The notes under the pieces: model-generated
What the model was told of the DNA's origin: nothing
Databases searched by the model: none
Seen by the model: only the letters and a program-made list of their open reading frames with translations
Made by a program: the position numbers and the translations under genes
Source of the DNA: Chionis minor
Taxonomy: Eukaryota; Chordata; Aves; Charadriiformes; Chionididae
Length of the DNA: 64,000 bases
Assembly: GCA_013398295.1 (NCBI GenBank)
Contig: VZSF01008169.1
Location: 1,674,001 to 1,738,000, forward strand
Direction: 5' to 3'
Part shown: positions 12,501-24,300 of the stretch, in pieces
How positions within the stretch are numbered: position 1 is the stretch's first letter
How the letters are laid out: each line of letters begins with the position of its first letter

Positions 12501-15060
12501 CCACATTGATTAAGGTTCTACTGTTAAGTAAAGCCTTTTAAGATTTTCATTGATATCAAAAAGCCTTTATGGGGCCTTACTAAAGGAGGAAAAAAGCCAC
12601 AATGAGCTTTTAACTGAAGAGAAAATGTCTTGCTAAGATTTGTCAAGATAACAAACTTGTGCTGGTTTTGTGATTTAATTCCTTGCAAGATCAAAATGCA
12701 GTGCGTACTTTGTAATGAGACCATACAATGCTTGTTTTTCAATAAACTCTCTTTCCTGCCAGCGACTCAGTTTCAATCCAGGGTGGTGAAGAACAGACCG
12801 TGCAACAGGACAGTTTTGAGGTGCTCGGAAATGGGGAAATCTTCAATAGACTCCAGCAGAACTGGCACACAATGGATGTGAGGGAAGTAGCGTGGCTGGG
12901 GAAGACAGTAGCCGTATAGGGCATTGTGGCTTACTGTGCTTCTCTTCTTCAACATGCTGTAGCGTGGGAGAAGCAGGAGAACTTGGAAAATGAGTTTGAT
13001 GACTTCCAGCCAAGCTGGTAATACGTGCCACTGTGAAAAGAAGCAAACAGGCTTTGCATATCTCAATGAAGTAAGTTTTATTTGTGGGCTTCTAGCCGTC
13101 TGCCAGGCCTCTTGGAAGGAACACACGGTCTCATTCTTCTCAGGGACTTCTAGTATGCCCTCTGGGTGCACAGTGCATATTGGGCTGTGTGCACTGATGC
13201 TCCGAGCTGGGAGTCCTGTCCAGATCGTCGGTGTTCAGGTGACTCCTGGATGAGTGATTTGTTCTGTAGTTGCCAAGTCTTTACGTTTTTGTGTGGTTCG
13301 GGGATGTCCTGCTTTCAGCACCCCTCAGAGCTCGTTTCAGGAGGGCCTTGAGCAATGTGTTGTCTGTGCTGGCACAGGAGCAGTTTTTCTTGCCAAAGTG
13401 TGAGAAAAGGGCTTTAACGTGGATTCAGTATAGAATGAAGCCAACTAGGACTATCTAGAAAATATACAATATGGTGACTGTTGGAGTAGATGAACAGAAA
13501 GGCAGCAGCTGGTGGTGTGCCCAGTGCTAAACAAGGAGGGGACAGCCTGGCCACTGTGAGCCTGATATAGGTCATTTGCATAAACAGAATGGCAGTCTGG
13601 GACAAGATGGAAAACTCTATGAGAGGGGAACTGGAAGGCTTCCAAACTATTTTAGTTCACAGGTGTGAGCAGGGTAAATATTATTGTGATGTAACTTAGT
13701 CAACATAAAATTGCTCCTGATCCCGAAAAGAATAACATGGGGTAACTCAGCAGTTATTTTAATATGAGAAATTATGTTCCGTGAACACTTTTTTTAAAAA
13801 AATGAAAATGTCTGTGTACATACTGATATTAGTTAGTTACTTTGAAAGGCCTCAAGTGTTTTCGGGACTTTGCGCCATATCCATTGCTCTTCAGATTAGA
13901 GACTCTATTTTCAGCACACCAGTTGCTGACGGTACATTGTGCCAGTACATTGTCAGCATTCAGTAAAGGTGGTAATAATAAGTTTAGCAGAACTGCGTAT
14001 CTCCATGGAGAGATGAATAGGAGGCTCTCTAAGCGTACCCAGAAGGTTTAGACAGAAATGATTTTGATTGAATTGTTTGTAATTTGTAGAAAAGGAAAGT
14101 GCTTAGCAATGTCCCAGGACTGCTGCAGGCATGGGAAGTGGTGCAGATGGATGACTAAGTAGACTTTTACTTGGATTGAGATAACTCTTAGCTGTGTCCC
14201 AGGGTTATGGAGCCCTGCAGCTGGAGGTATTATGATTAGGTGAGATGTAAGGATCCAATCCTGACCATTTGTAGCTGGTAGAATTTAATAGCTTCTTTTG
14301 TTCAGAGCAGACTTCACAACCCTAATAACTTGCTTGAATCCTAATATCAGGCGTAATAATTCCTTATCATTATTTAGCTAAGGAAATTTTATATTCTGAT
14401 CTATGCTTGTCTACTCTTTGTGAACACTGTTAAATAGCTGCTTTGTTCATTCTATTCGAAAGTAAATGGTTCCTTTCTGAAGTTTTTCCTGTAGGAGATA
14501 GATGTTTGGATTTGTACCCATCATGTTTAGGACTCTTTAAGAGACTGTGCCCGTTTCACTGTGTGTCCTAGAGTGGTAGGTCGATGGAACAGAAAGACAC
14601 AAGAAATGAGTGTGCTCTGCTCTGCTGTCCGTAACATACAAGGTGAAACTGAGCTGGCACCAAGGGAAAAAACCAACTTGGCTGGGACAATGACATTGTA
14701 CCTCCTCTAGCTCCAACAAAGGGCCAGGAAGCTCCAAACTCATCTCTGGTCTATCTGTATGGCGGTACCTCCTTCTAATGTGAGGCTACTCCCAAACACA
14801 GAGTAGTCCCCCATGAGGTCACTTGCTGTGTATCAGGGTGAGGAGAGACTGTGATAAATTGCTGCTGCCGTATATACGTTTCATCCTGGGCTTATGACAA
14901 CTGGCTTTACAACAAAACTGAAATACTAAATGATCAGACTCTAACATTCACATGGACATGATTCGTTGCTGTGAGTTCATTCTTCTATTTAGAGAAAGAT
15001 ATTGCTGCCCTCCCTTAGCACTGACACAGTTGCCAAAATAGCCGCTCTTACTAACTGGCA
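9600..15060. other. Intergenic spacer between CASP7 CpG island and NRAP
   Basis: No exon of a known gene was recognised on either strand. The only assignable element is the Harbinger transposase relic near 11 kb. A 132-codon minus-strand open frame (13,171-12,773) has no family resemblance that I recognise and no convincing splice context. Enhancers for either gene could lie here but cannot be called from sequence alone. Confidence 0.6.
10960..11290 (+). pseudogene. PIF/Harbinger (DDE_Tnp_4) transposase relic
   Basis: The conceptual translation carries the C-terminal signature of Harbinger/ALP1-like transposases. A VFNYQVSSCKM stretch runs directly into TIERAFGKLKGRWQV (ERAFGRLKGRW motif) at 11,072-11,150. 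In a different frame, CCVLHNSCENKEG (the CxLHNxCE motif) follows at 11,206-11,250. A MNPVTGYL segment precedes it, where the family has MKPY-type sequence. At least two in-frame stops (11,069 and 11,177) and one frameshift break it, so it cannot encode an active enzyme. The family normally cuts and pastes with a DDE-type catalytic triad. No terminal inverted repeats were seen, and the 5' part is unrecognisable. Confidence 0.68.
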
Positions 15061-15273
15061 GCTTTAAAAGCCAGCCTGCAGCTGACTTTGAAACAGAAGG
15101 TCAGCAAACGGAGCGACAGACTTCAATTCAGAGCTTTAATGGGAGCCATTGACCACAGCAAAAGGCCTTGACTGGAGTGTCTAGAGTGTGCTTTGCACAG
15201 GCCAAAAAGTCACTTTCATGCTCTTTGAACCTTTTGTATAAACCTATATATTTTTCACTCTCTGGATTTCAAG
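15033..15273 (+). promoter_or_regulatory. NRAP: Candidate NRAP promoter / 5' UTR
   Basis: This CpG-poor segment just upstream of the NRAP ATG contains muscle-type elements. A CArG-like CCAAAATAGC (15,033-15,042, last base pair off consensus) is followed by a TATA-like TTTAAAA (15,063-15,069) and an E-box CAGCTG (15,079-15,084). A second TATAAA lies at 15,237-15,242, but it would leave almost no 5' UTR. The first cluster would give a leader of about 180 bases. This is pattern matching only, and an upstream non-coding exon cannot be excluded. Confidence 0.35.
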
Positions 15274-15345
15274 ATGAATGTGCAGCCCTGTGCTAGATGT
15301 GGCTATGGGGTTTACCCTGCTGAGAAGATTAACTGTATAGATCAG
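15274..15345 (+). CDS. NRAP: NRAP exon 1 (start; first zinc finger of LIM)
   Basis: Residues 1-24, starting [15 protein letters not shown], which matches the known vertebrate NRAP start. It supplies C6 and C9, the first two zinc ligands. The donor is GTCAGT rather than the GTAAGT used by most exons. The ATG is the only sensible start because the LIM motif begins five residues later. Confidence 0.95.
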
Positions 15346-18300
15346 GTCAGTTCTCTTTCTTTATTATTTTGGACTGTAATAAATGTATGGATTGGCACTT
15401 TTAACACAGTGCAAATCTTTTGGTTCCAAAAATTCTTTACTCATAACTGGCTTCAGAACTCAAATGAGTCAATAATAGGCATATATATGAAGAATAATTC
15501 TTCAAATCATGAAATGAACGTTAATACTGAGATTTAAAACATTTCATAATCATGAAATACAAGTCATGCCTGTTTGGTTTCTGTTTTGTGGCATTTCCAG
15601 ACGTGGCACAAAGCCTGTTTTCACTGCGAAGTATGCAAGATGATGTTAACAGTAAACAACTTTGTTAGCCATGAGAAAAAGCCTTACTGTCAAGCGTAAG
15701 TGTGTTTCCTTTTCTTTTTTTTTTGAAGCAAAAGCTTAAAATACCAAGTCATTTTAATATAATAGAAGATCAGCATTTGGACTTAGCCTGGTCCCATGTG
15801 TGATGTGAACTTCTGTATTGTTCGTGCCTTTGTGCATATCTTTGGATTTATCTGAATCACAAATAATGGGAAACGATTTGTTACTGTATACAGAGCTTCC
15901 TCATTTGTCCGGTGTGTTAAAAGATACCAAATCAAGTTCTGTTTCAGAATTGTGGGAAGAAAATAAACCCAACCGTAAAATTCAATGCTTCTTTCCAAAT
16001 CTGCAGTGAAGGGTTAACAAGGTTGAGCTAATCATCAGGAAAATGTATAAAATGCAGATTTTGGAGTTAGTTTGTTCTAGGAAGTTTTTATCTTACAATG
16101 ATCAATTCCTGTCAAATTTGTCAGCAGAAAAAGGAGAGATGACAGTTGTTTTTTATTCTATTATTCTCTTTTGTTATTAGAAACACAGCATTGATATGAC
16201 GATCATTAAAATTAATTTTGCTCTAGGCACCTACTCCATACAATAGTAACTTGAATGTAATCTGAGATCTGTGTGTGAGTGGGAGAAAAGTTATGTATAG
16301 AGGGGTGGAGGCTGGTATTGTGTTTTTGAGTGCTCAAAGTGAACCTTTCTGGGGGGCTGACTGCTACATTCCTAATATCCTCTTATACTTCCCTTTTTTA
16401 GGCATAATCCAAAAAACAATGCGTTCACAAGCGTATTTGAGACACCAATGAATATAAATGCAAAAAAATTGTCAGAAGTGGTAAGTGAGGTAAGAAGCTT
16501 GAGGGCCAAATGTATTTAGCTTTGTTTTACATTTTGATATCATATTTGTGTCTTGTTTTAGAAATGTATTCTTTATATATTGTAGATATGTATTCTTCAC
16601 TTACCCACCTGTGTTCTTTTAGAGCAGTAAGATCTCAGCCCGGGTTTGAATCATAATTTTTAAAATGCATTCACTCCTAGGAAGGAAAGGTTAAATCTGA
16701 ATTTGCTTCTACTTTCAGAAAGAAAAATGGATAGCAGTTTCTCACCTGCCATATCTGATAATCTTCATGGAAACATTGTTTACATAAACTGCCCAGAGCT
16801 GTGTAAACTTAGTAAAGAAATCATGGGGGCTTATGCAGCCATTTGAAATGAGAGTGACCTACTTGCTGTATGATCTTTTCTGAAACCGGTACTTAACGGC
16901 ACAGACCAAAAAATAAATACTGTCTCAGTAAGATGCAGGCAGAAGTTCTCATAAATACTTTGTCAAGTATTTCTGACAAACCTGAGATGGTATTTCCCTT
17001 TTGTGAGAAAACACGGAGTCCAGGGAAGTCTGCATGGTTTTGCTGAAAATGTTTTGCTGAAGCCTTAAGGATGTAATAGCTTTCCATGCCCTTTTAACTC
17101 CATCTGTCCTCTAAAAGGCTGCTGTGCCCCGGCGAACCTCTAGGGGTGCTCAAAGTCTTCTTTCTTTTCAAATACCATTCTTTTCTGTCTCGGAACGTTT
17201 TCCTTCAGACACGTTTGTTTCAAACTTGGGTTTTTAAGAATTTCATTATTTGAGAAACACAGAAACAGCCAATAATTGATAGCTATCGCACTTCCATGTG
17301 TAATACTGGTTTCTTGAATGTCATGTCTTTTGATACTCTAAAATAGTACATTGGTTGGTCACTGCATGACTGACTAAACCAATGTGTTTCAATGTGATTA
17401 GCCATCATTAAAATAAAAGAAAGAAGTTGTATTTCTTAGATTATAGTATATAAAATCCATTCTGATGTTCTGTATTAGCCATACAAAGTTGATGTACGTT
17501 AATAGCCTTTATCAGACGCTGTATCTTTTATCATTGTGCAGTATTCTTATGCAGCAGTTTTTGCAACATTATAGGCAGTAACTACTTCAGTAGTGACTAT
17601 CACACTTACTTTAAACTGTGTGTGACAGATCTGGTCAGGAATGAGTTTGGGATTACTGCAGGTTCTATTTCTGTTTTTAGGCAGTGATTTGAGACTCTGA
17701 TACTTCCCGTGCATGTGAATATACATGCCAGACAGATTATAGCTCAAAGATCACTTTCCCTTGTTTTTTACACCTAAAGCACCTTCTGTCCTTTTCAATC
17801 ACATAATGAGGTTCTGCTCCAGAGAGAAAATTGCTAAGGGTAATAAAGAAGCTGATTCTGCAGTACTTACTTAAAGGGTGTACTTCTGTAGAAATTTAGA
17901 GTGCAGGAAAACTTTTTCATTGGTAAAAGTATAAAATAATGCTAACTTGGGAAAAGGTTTTAGTTGCTTCTGTAGTTTGTTGGGATGTTTTAGGTAAGAT
18001 TATTTCTTATGCAGAAAATGTACCATGTTTTTTCAATTCTAACAGATGTTCTCACATAAGTCTTATATTGAGACACTGGCTCGAATGCAGAGATAAAAAT
18101 TCAGCTCACTTCCTCTACACAGATTTTCTATGTGAGCAGACAGATCATTCATCTCTCTGTACCTCTATACTTCATTTGTAAAATGGAAATAATGACACAT
18201 GCTCAGTGATTTTTCTGTCCAGTCAGTTTAGATTTTGCATTCTTCAGGACAGGGACTGTTATTTTTTGCATCTGTAGAGTGAGTTGTATAACAGAGCTGT

Positions 18301-21300
18301 AATTTCAGCTGGATTTCTGTATGCTGTCATGATAAAAGTAACAGTAGGAAAATGATGACCCAGGACTAAATATAGTAGTCATTTACATTTACACAGTCAT
18401 GATACTTCGTGGACACTGTGCAGGGAAATAGGAGAGTAGAATATTGCCCACCAGGTAATAGTTCTTTACTATAATACTGCATTGATATGTTCTGTTTAAA
18501 ATTTCTTAGGCATTTCAATCCTCGTAGATTATTGCCCCCAAAAGTATTATCTAAAGACGAATTATTCTTTCAGAACTTCGTTCCTGATTTCGGGTCTAAT
18601 GTGCTTCTACTTTACAGAAGTGCATCTCCAATAATAGCAGAAATCTTAAGTAGAAGCTGGGTGTGAATTAGAGAGTAGAGTTTTGACCTTAGGGCTAAAT
18701 GCAATCTTCCTTTCCATGAAAACTCCTTTGCCAAGAACGGGTGGCATGAAAGAAGTACTTAAGTAGTCTTTGCGTGGCATAGAGCTATGGGCTACATGGC
18801 CTTTTTGTACATAAATGAGGCGTAAGTGGTGTTGGTCTAAAGAGGAAGAAGGAGGAAAAGATGGAGAGTTTTGCAAGCTCTCAGAAGGTGGTTGACACTT
18901 TCTTGTGGGTTGTGGAAATTTGGTGGATCAGGTGTGCTTGTCATAGTTCCTTGGTTTCTGCATTCATATCATATATAAATATGCCTTCAATTTGAAATAA
19001 TTAGTTGCCCCCAAAAACTAGGCTGGTCTGTAGCAATTGCAGATCTAAGATGCAGGGAAACATTATGACTAGAATAAATAATCTTAAACTGAGTCATGTT
19101 GATGCTGCCACTAGAATTAGTTCTATGCGGTCACATTGTTCCTCTTGTGTTGATATTTGCAGTGAGGCAGATGAAGGAACTGACATAGCTGAAAGCTATC
19201 ACAGCAAAGGCTACATACTAATTCCCTGATCTAATTTGTCCAACAACTGCCTGTCTGATGGTATCAGCGTGTGATAGACAAGAAGAAGGGTCTCCTAGTA
19301 AGGGTGGAGGTGGTTTTGGAAGTAGCCTTCCTTTAGACGGGTTTAAGGTGCAGCCAAAACTAGCAGGCACTGAAGTGGATTTGTTATGGTGGGAATTGCA
19401 CTGTTTTTGTTGTTTTGCCTTGCTTTTATCTCCATTTATTGCTGCAGTTCATGCAGACTCCATATCACTGTGGACTAAGAGACTGTGTTCACTTTGTTTG
19501 TGTCCCTCCTTGTTCTTCTCCCAAGATGGGCGTGTGTCAGTCTGTTCTAATAAATTACTAATACCAAGTCAATTTTTTTTTTAGATAAAATATCGAGAGC
19601 AGGGTGAACAATTCAAATCAATGTTTCAATGGGATGTAAGGTCCAGAGAAATTGAAGCTGCCTATAAAGCCCAACAACTGGCCACCCAGGTAAGAAATAT
19701 CCTTCAAGTCTCCAAGCCACTCGCCTGCAGAAGACCAAGTATCAGCCTTGGCAGTCCTGATTGTTATGGTTTTACTCACAGCATTTCAATGCTAAAAAAG
19801 TTATTTGGCTAAACTTCTCAAGGCAGCATAGCTTGTTTATGGCCATACTCTTCATGTCTTCTTTCTGCTGACACTGAAGCTTCACAACAAGTGGTCTGAT
19901 TCCCAGAGGGAATTATTTGAGTCTCACTCCAGGATCCTAGATCCTGACATCTTGATTTCAGTTCTTGTTATACAAGCTCTGCCCTGGTATTCTGAAGGTA
20001 TGTAGAGGGTAGACCTTGTGCTGTACATCTGCAGAGTGTAAATTTCACTTCCACAGCACTGTGTGTGTGTTTCCTTTTTTTCTGTCAGATCAGCTCTTTG
20101 TGTATTAAAGCATGGGTGAAGATTGGTAGTTATTTAGTTTTTGTTTTGTAGAATGCTTACTATGCTGCGTATGCGGAAGGAAAATCGTGGTACTCGGGAA
20201 CCATTCCAGATCCTGAGATGGTCAGGATAACACAAGCACAGAAGACTCTGAGTGATGTAAGTGAACTGATGTTTGGAATAGCTTTATTTTCATGGGCTGT
20301 CATATTCTGAAACTTACCAGTGCATCAAAGCCAATCTTTGGTAAAATGTTACCAAAGGAGAGACTGACATGTTTACTTCTGTCAATAATAATATTTAACC
20401 ATGTAAATGACTAAAGTCACATAACAATGCTATTGCCCACACTGGAAATCATACATTTATATATTTATGTAATTGAGAAGCACTTCAGCTGATGGCCAAT
20501 GATATCTGAGATGACCTTGATTATATCCTGATGTAGCAGGCAGCGGTGTTTCTCTCAGTAGAGCACAACTCATGATGCAAAACATGCATTATTTTCCAGA
20601 GAGTAGATCTTTTGTTGTCTGTATTATTTCCATGACTGATGAAAATCACTTCTGAATTATGGACGTCTGTGCCCATACAATGGGTTAGTGACTCAGTCAA
20701 GATACCCAACTAACAGTGGATAATTGATATGAATGGGGAATGTTTTCTGTTGGATGTAGGAAATATTTCTACCTAACAAACTTTAGTTCTTTAAAAAGTT
20801 CTTTAATTTGTTTCCTTTTAAATAAAGTGATACATACCTTCAGGAAGCAGGCATTAAAAGAGGAATCACATTAAACTACAGTGGGTTCTTCTGTAACAAT
20901 GAAACAAAAAATGTTCATTTTCTAGTTTCAATATACAGAAGAATATGAGCCGCGGAGAGGCAAAGGCAGCTTTCCTGCTATGATCACTCCAGGTTACCAG
21001 GTTGCTAAAAGAGCCACCCAACTAAGCAGTAATGTAAGTGACCGTTTTTTTAATTGTATGTTAGACTTCTGAATGTGGAGAATCCTGGGTTTAGGCCATT
21101 CACTTCAGACGGTAGGTTTTATGATGGGTATTTGTTGTACTGTTAATTCTACAAAGTGAGAAAACTTTAACATGATGCAGCAAACAGGGTTAACAAACCA
21201 CTTGGCTTGGGAAGACAATCTCATAGGAAAAAAGGCAATATAGATATTTCCCGAAAGATGTCACATTTTTTTCTGTAATTTATCAAAGCCTGAAAGAGAC

Positions 21301-24300
21301 TGTGAATCACTCTAAAATGTTTATTTAATTCATTACTTTTATTTTCACTTTATGGCTTTATTATTCTATTTATTTACATCTGATTTTTTTTTTTGCTTTC
21401 TTGATTATTTGAAGTTAAATACTGTAATATTGAATAAAAATATCGTAATATTGAATTTAATTCGTATACAAGCTACTTTAAATATACGCACAGAAAATTG
21501 CTTATTTCTAAAAATAACAATTCAACTGAAAGAGATCAAGTAAAAATAAATCCTGTAGAAGCAGTTTAAAGTATTGCATTGTTTTCTGCAAACACTGTCT
21601 GCATTGTCATTGCATTATGATTTTAGTGTTTTGGGCCATCAGTGACTTCGCATAATATTTTAATCATATGTATGGATCACATAAATCTAGTATAATTTGA
21701 AAATTTCATTATCTGGGTCCATTTCTGTCTGCCTCAGCTTCTTAAGGAAGTTGAGCCTTAAATATACTGATAGCTTGACTGTACAGTGGGGAGTGTCATG
21801 AGTGCTGTTGCTCATTTTCTCTTGAAGCCTTCTGATAGAAAATACATGTTTGCTGCTTATTGTTTGCAATATGTATTTTGTATGTTTACTCCCTTAGGTA
21901 GAATATAAGCGGGGACATGAAGAGAGAGTTTCACAGTTCACCTCTGTTGTAGACACTCCAGATATACTTCATGCAAAGGCTGGAGGACAGCTTTCAAGTG
22001 ATGTAAGTGAAACAAAATAGATTGACCTGTTTTTGCCTCTGCAAGTGGCTCTTGGGACATTTATAAATCACTTAAAAATATGAACATAGAGAAAACTAAA
22101 AAATTAATATTTTAAAGGCAGACTCATTTTACCATTAAGTATTTAACACTTGCAGTTATAGAGACCATGTTCAGTTCTAGGCCACATTAGAGACTAGCTG
22201 GCTGTCAGAATGGAAGGCGGAAAACTAGTCTGTTCTATACCCACCAAGTGGGTGCCATGCAAAGAAAAGAAAGAAGCTGCCTGACTCCAGTATAAACAGA
22301 GCAGGCATCTTGCAGACGACTTTATTGGTTTTTTTAAACTGTGATCCATCCTATACCCTGAATGAGACACAGAGGTCCTGCAGAAGACACAGTATCACTG
22401 AATCACAGAATGGTAGGGGTTGGAAGGGACCTTCGGAGATCATTTAGTCCAAACTCCCCTGCAGGTTCACCTAGAGCAGGTTGGGCAGGAACGCATCCAG
22501 GCCAGTTTTGAATATCTGCAGAGAAGGAGACTCCATGACCTCTCCGGGCAGCCTGTTCCAGTGCTCTGTCACCAAAGCATTTGCTCATGTTGAGATGGAA
22601 TTCTCTGTGTTCCAGTTTGTGCCTGTTGCCTCTTGTCCTGTCGCTGGGCACCACTGAAAAGAGACTGGCCCCATCCTCTTGACACCCACCCTTTGGATAC
22701 ATTTGATCTAATTGCTCCTGAACTGTCTTGGATTTTTACAGTTGAAATACACAGAAGACTTTGAAGAACGGAAAGGGAAAGGCAGCTTTCCTGCTATGAT
22801 CACTCCAGCTTATCAAATAGCCAAGAGAGCGAATGAGTTAGCCAGTGATGTAAGTATCCAAAGCAAAGTCTTTTTTGGGGAAGAAAAGAATAAATTCTTG
22901 CACAAATTTTGGATTGAAATGTTTACCAGCAGAAAATCCATGACCATTGAGGATTTATGCTAGTAGTGCACTTCATATGCAGATTTTTCAAGTGATTGTC
23001 TTTTCCAGGGACAAAGTTGAGTTTTATGCACAAAGAGAAAATTAGACATTTTATTTGTGAACAAACACTGTGGATTTTTGTGAGCAAAAGCGTCCCCTTT
23101 ACTCAGCCTCCGGTTGCATACAACCGGGAAGGAAGACAATAAGGAGTCAGCTGGAGGTCCTTGATTTCATTCTGCCCAACCCAATATGAGTTTGAGGGGC
23201 TGAAGTGCAGGTCTGATTTACACAGCCACAATATTTCTGGGTGACCTTGTATCAGGGGAGGGCTGTGTTTGCAGAGCTCTGCTTTACCATGACTTTCCAT
23301 GCTCCCAGTGGATCCTTGCAGTTCATTCTTCCTTTCCTTCTTTTGTGCTGTTGCAGGATGAGGCTTTTATGAATGCAAGGAACTAGCTTCTTGAATAGCA
23401 GTTGAATATATAAAGTATATACAGACACACATAAACACATGCACGCATTTGACATAGGTATAGATTTATAAATATAGCTTTTTATTCCACTTATTACTCT
23501 CCTTAGTGTTGTGTTGGGTTTTTTTAACTCCTTGGTGTACTGATCTTTATTGGCTTTTTTTTCCTTTCCAGACATAACAAAACCACAACACCCCTCTATT
23601 CTTTAAAAAGCATTGTAAAAGGACATCGGTATTGCTTCAAAATGTACCGCTAATTGCATTTTGTCATTGGAGACTGAAAGGAAAGCTCTTTTTGTTAAAG
23701 ATAACATGTTGTGCTAATTCAATGGAAGTGAATTTAAAACATTATTAAGAGTCACTGAGGAAAATAAGAAGAGATCTGTAATTTTGAAGGCAAAAGCAAC
23801 TGACTCTAAAACATTTAAATGTTTTTCTTTGCCTTTGATCTGTGGAAAACCCTTCATTTATGTCAGCAAACACACATGGTGATTAAAGGGCAGCATCAGG
23901 TTATAGGCATTATTTTGACTTCAGCAAAGGTAGTGCAAATCTTGGTCTAAACTTGAAGGTTGATTGCCTAAAATCCCCTTGATCATTGAGGAGATCAGTA
24001 TCTTTCAGAAACAAGCCCATTTATTAATGGCGTTCAGATGACCCTGTGGTAAAAAAAGTGCTCTGCGGTAACCATGAATTTACATTACAATCCGTTCTAT
24101 TTTTTAACCTGCTGGAGCATCAGGGATTAGCCACTGACAAGCAGGGGGTACTGAACACGCTGAACTAATGGTCTGGGTTGAAATGGCAAGTCCCATGTTC
24201 CTAGTGCATTATTAAAAAGTACAACACTATTTTTGTTTTTGTATCTTCAAGTGGCGTATTTGACTTCTGTAGATTGGTGGCAATGGGAATTTTGACAATC

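Noticed and set aside
15237..15242. TATAAA as the NRAP TATA box
   Set aside because: A start site 25-30 bases downstream would leave fewer than ten bases of 5' UTR before the ATG; the upstream TTTAAAA/E-box cluster is more sensible, though unproven.
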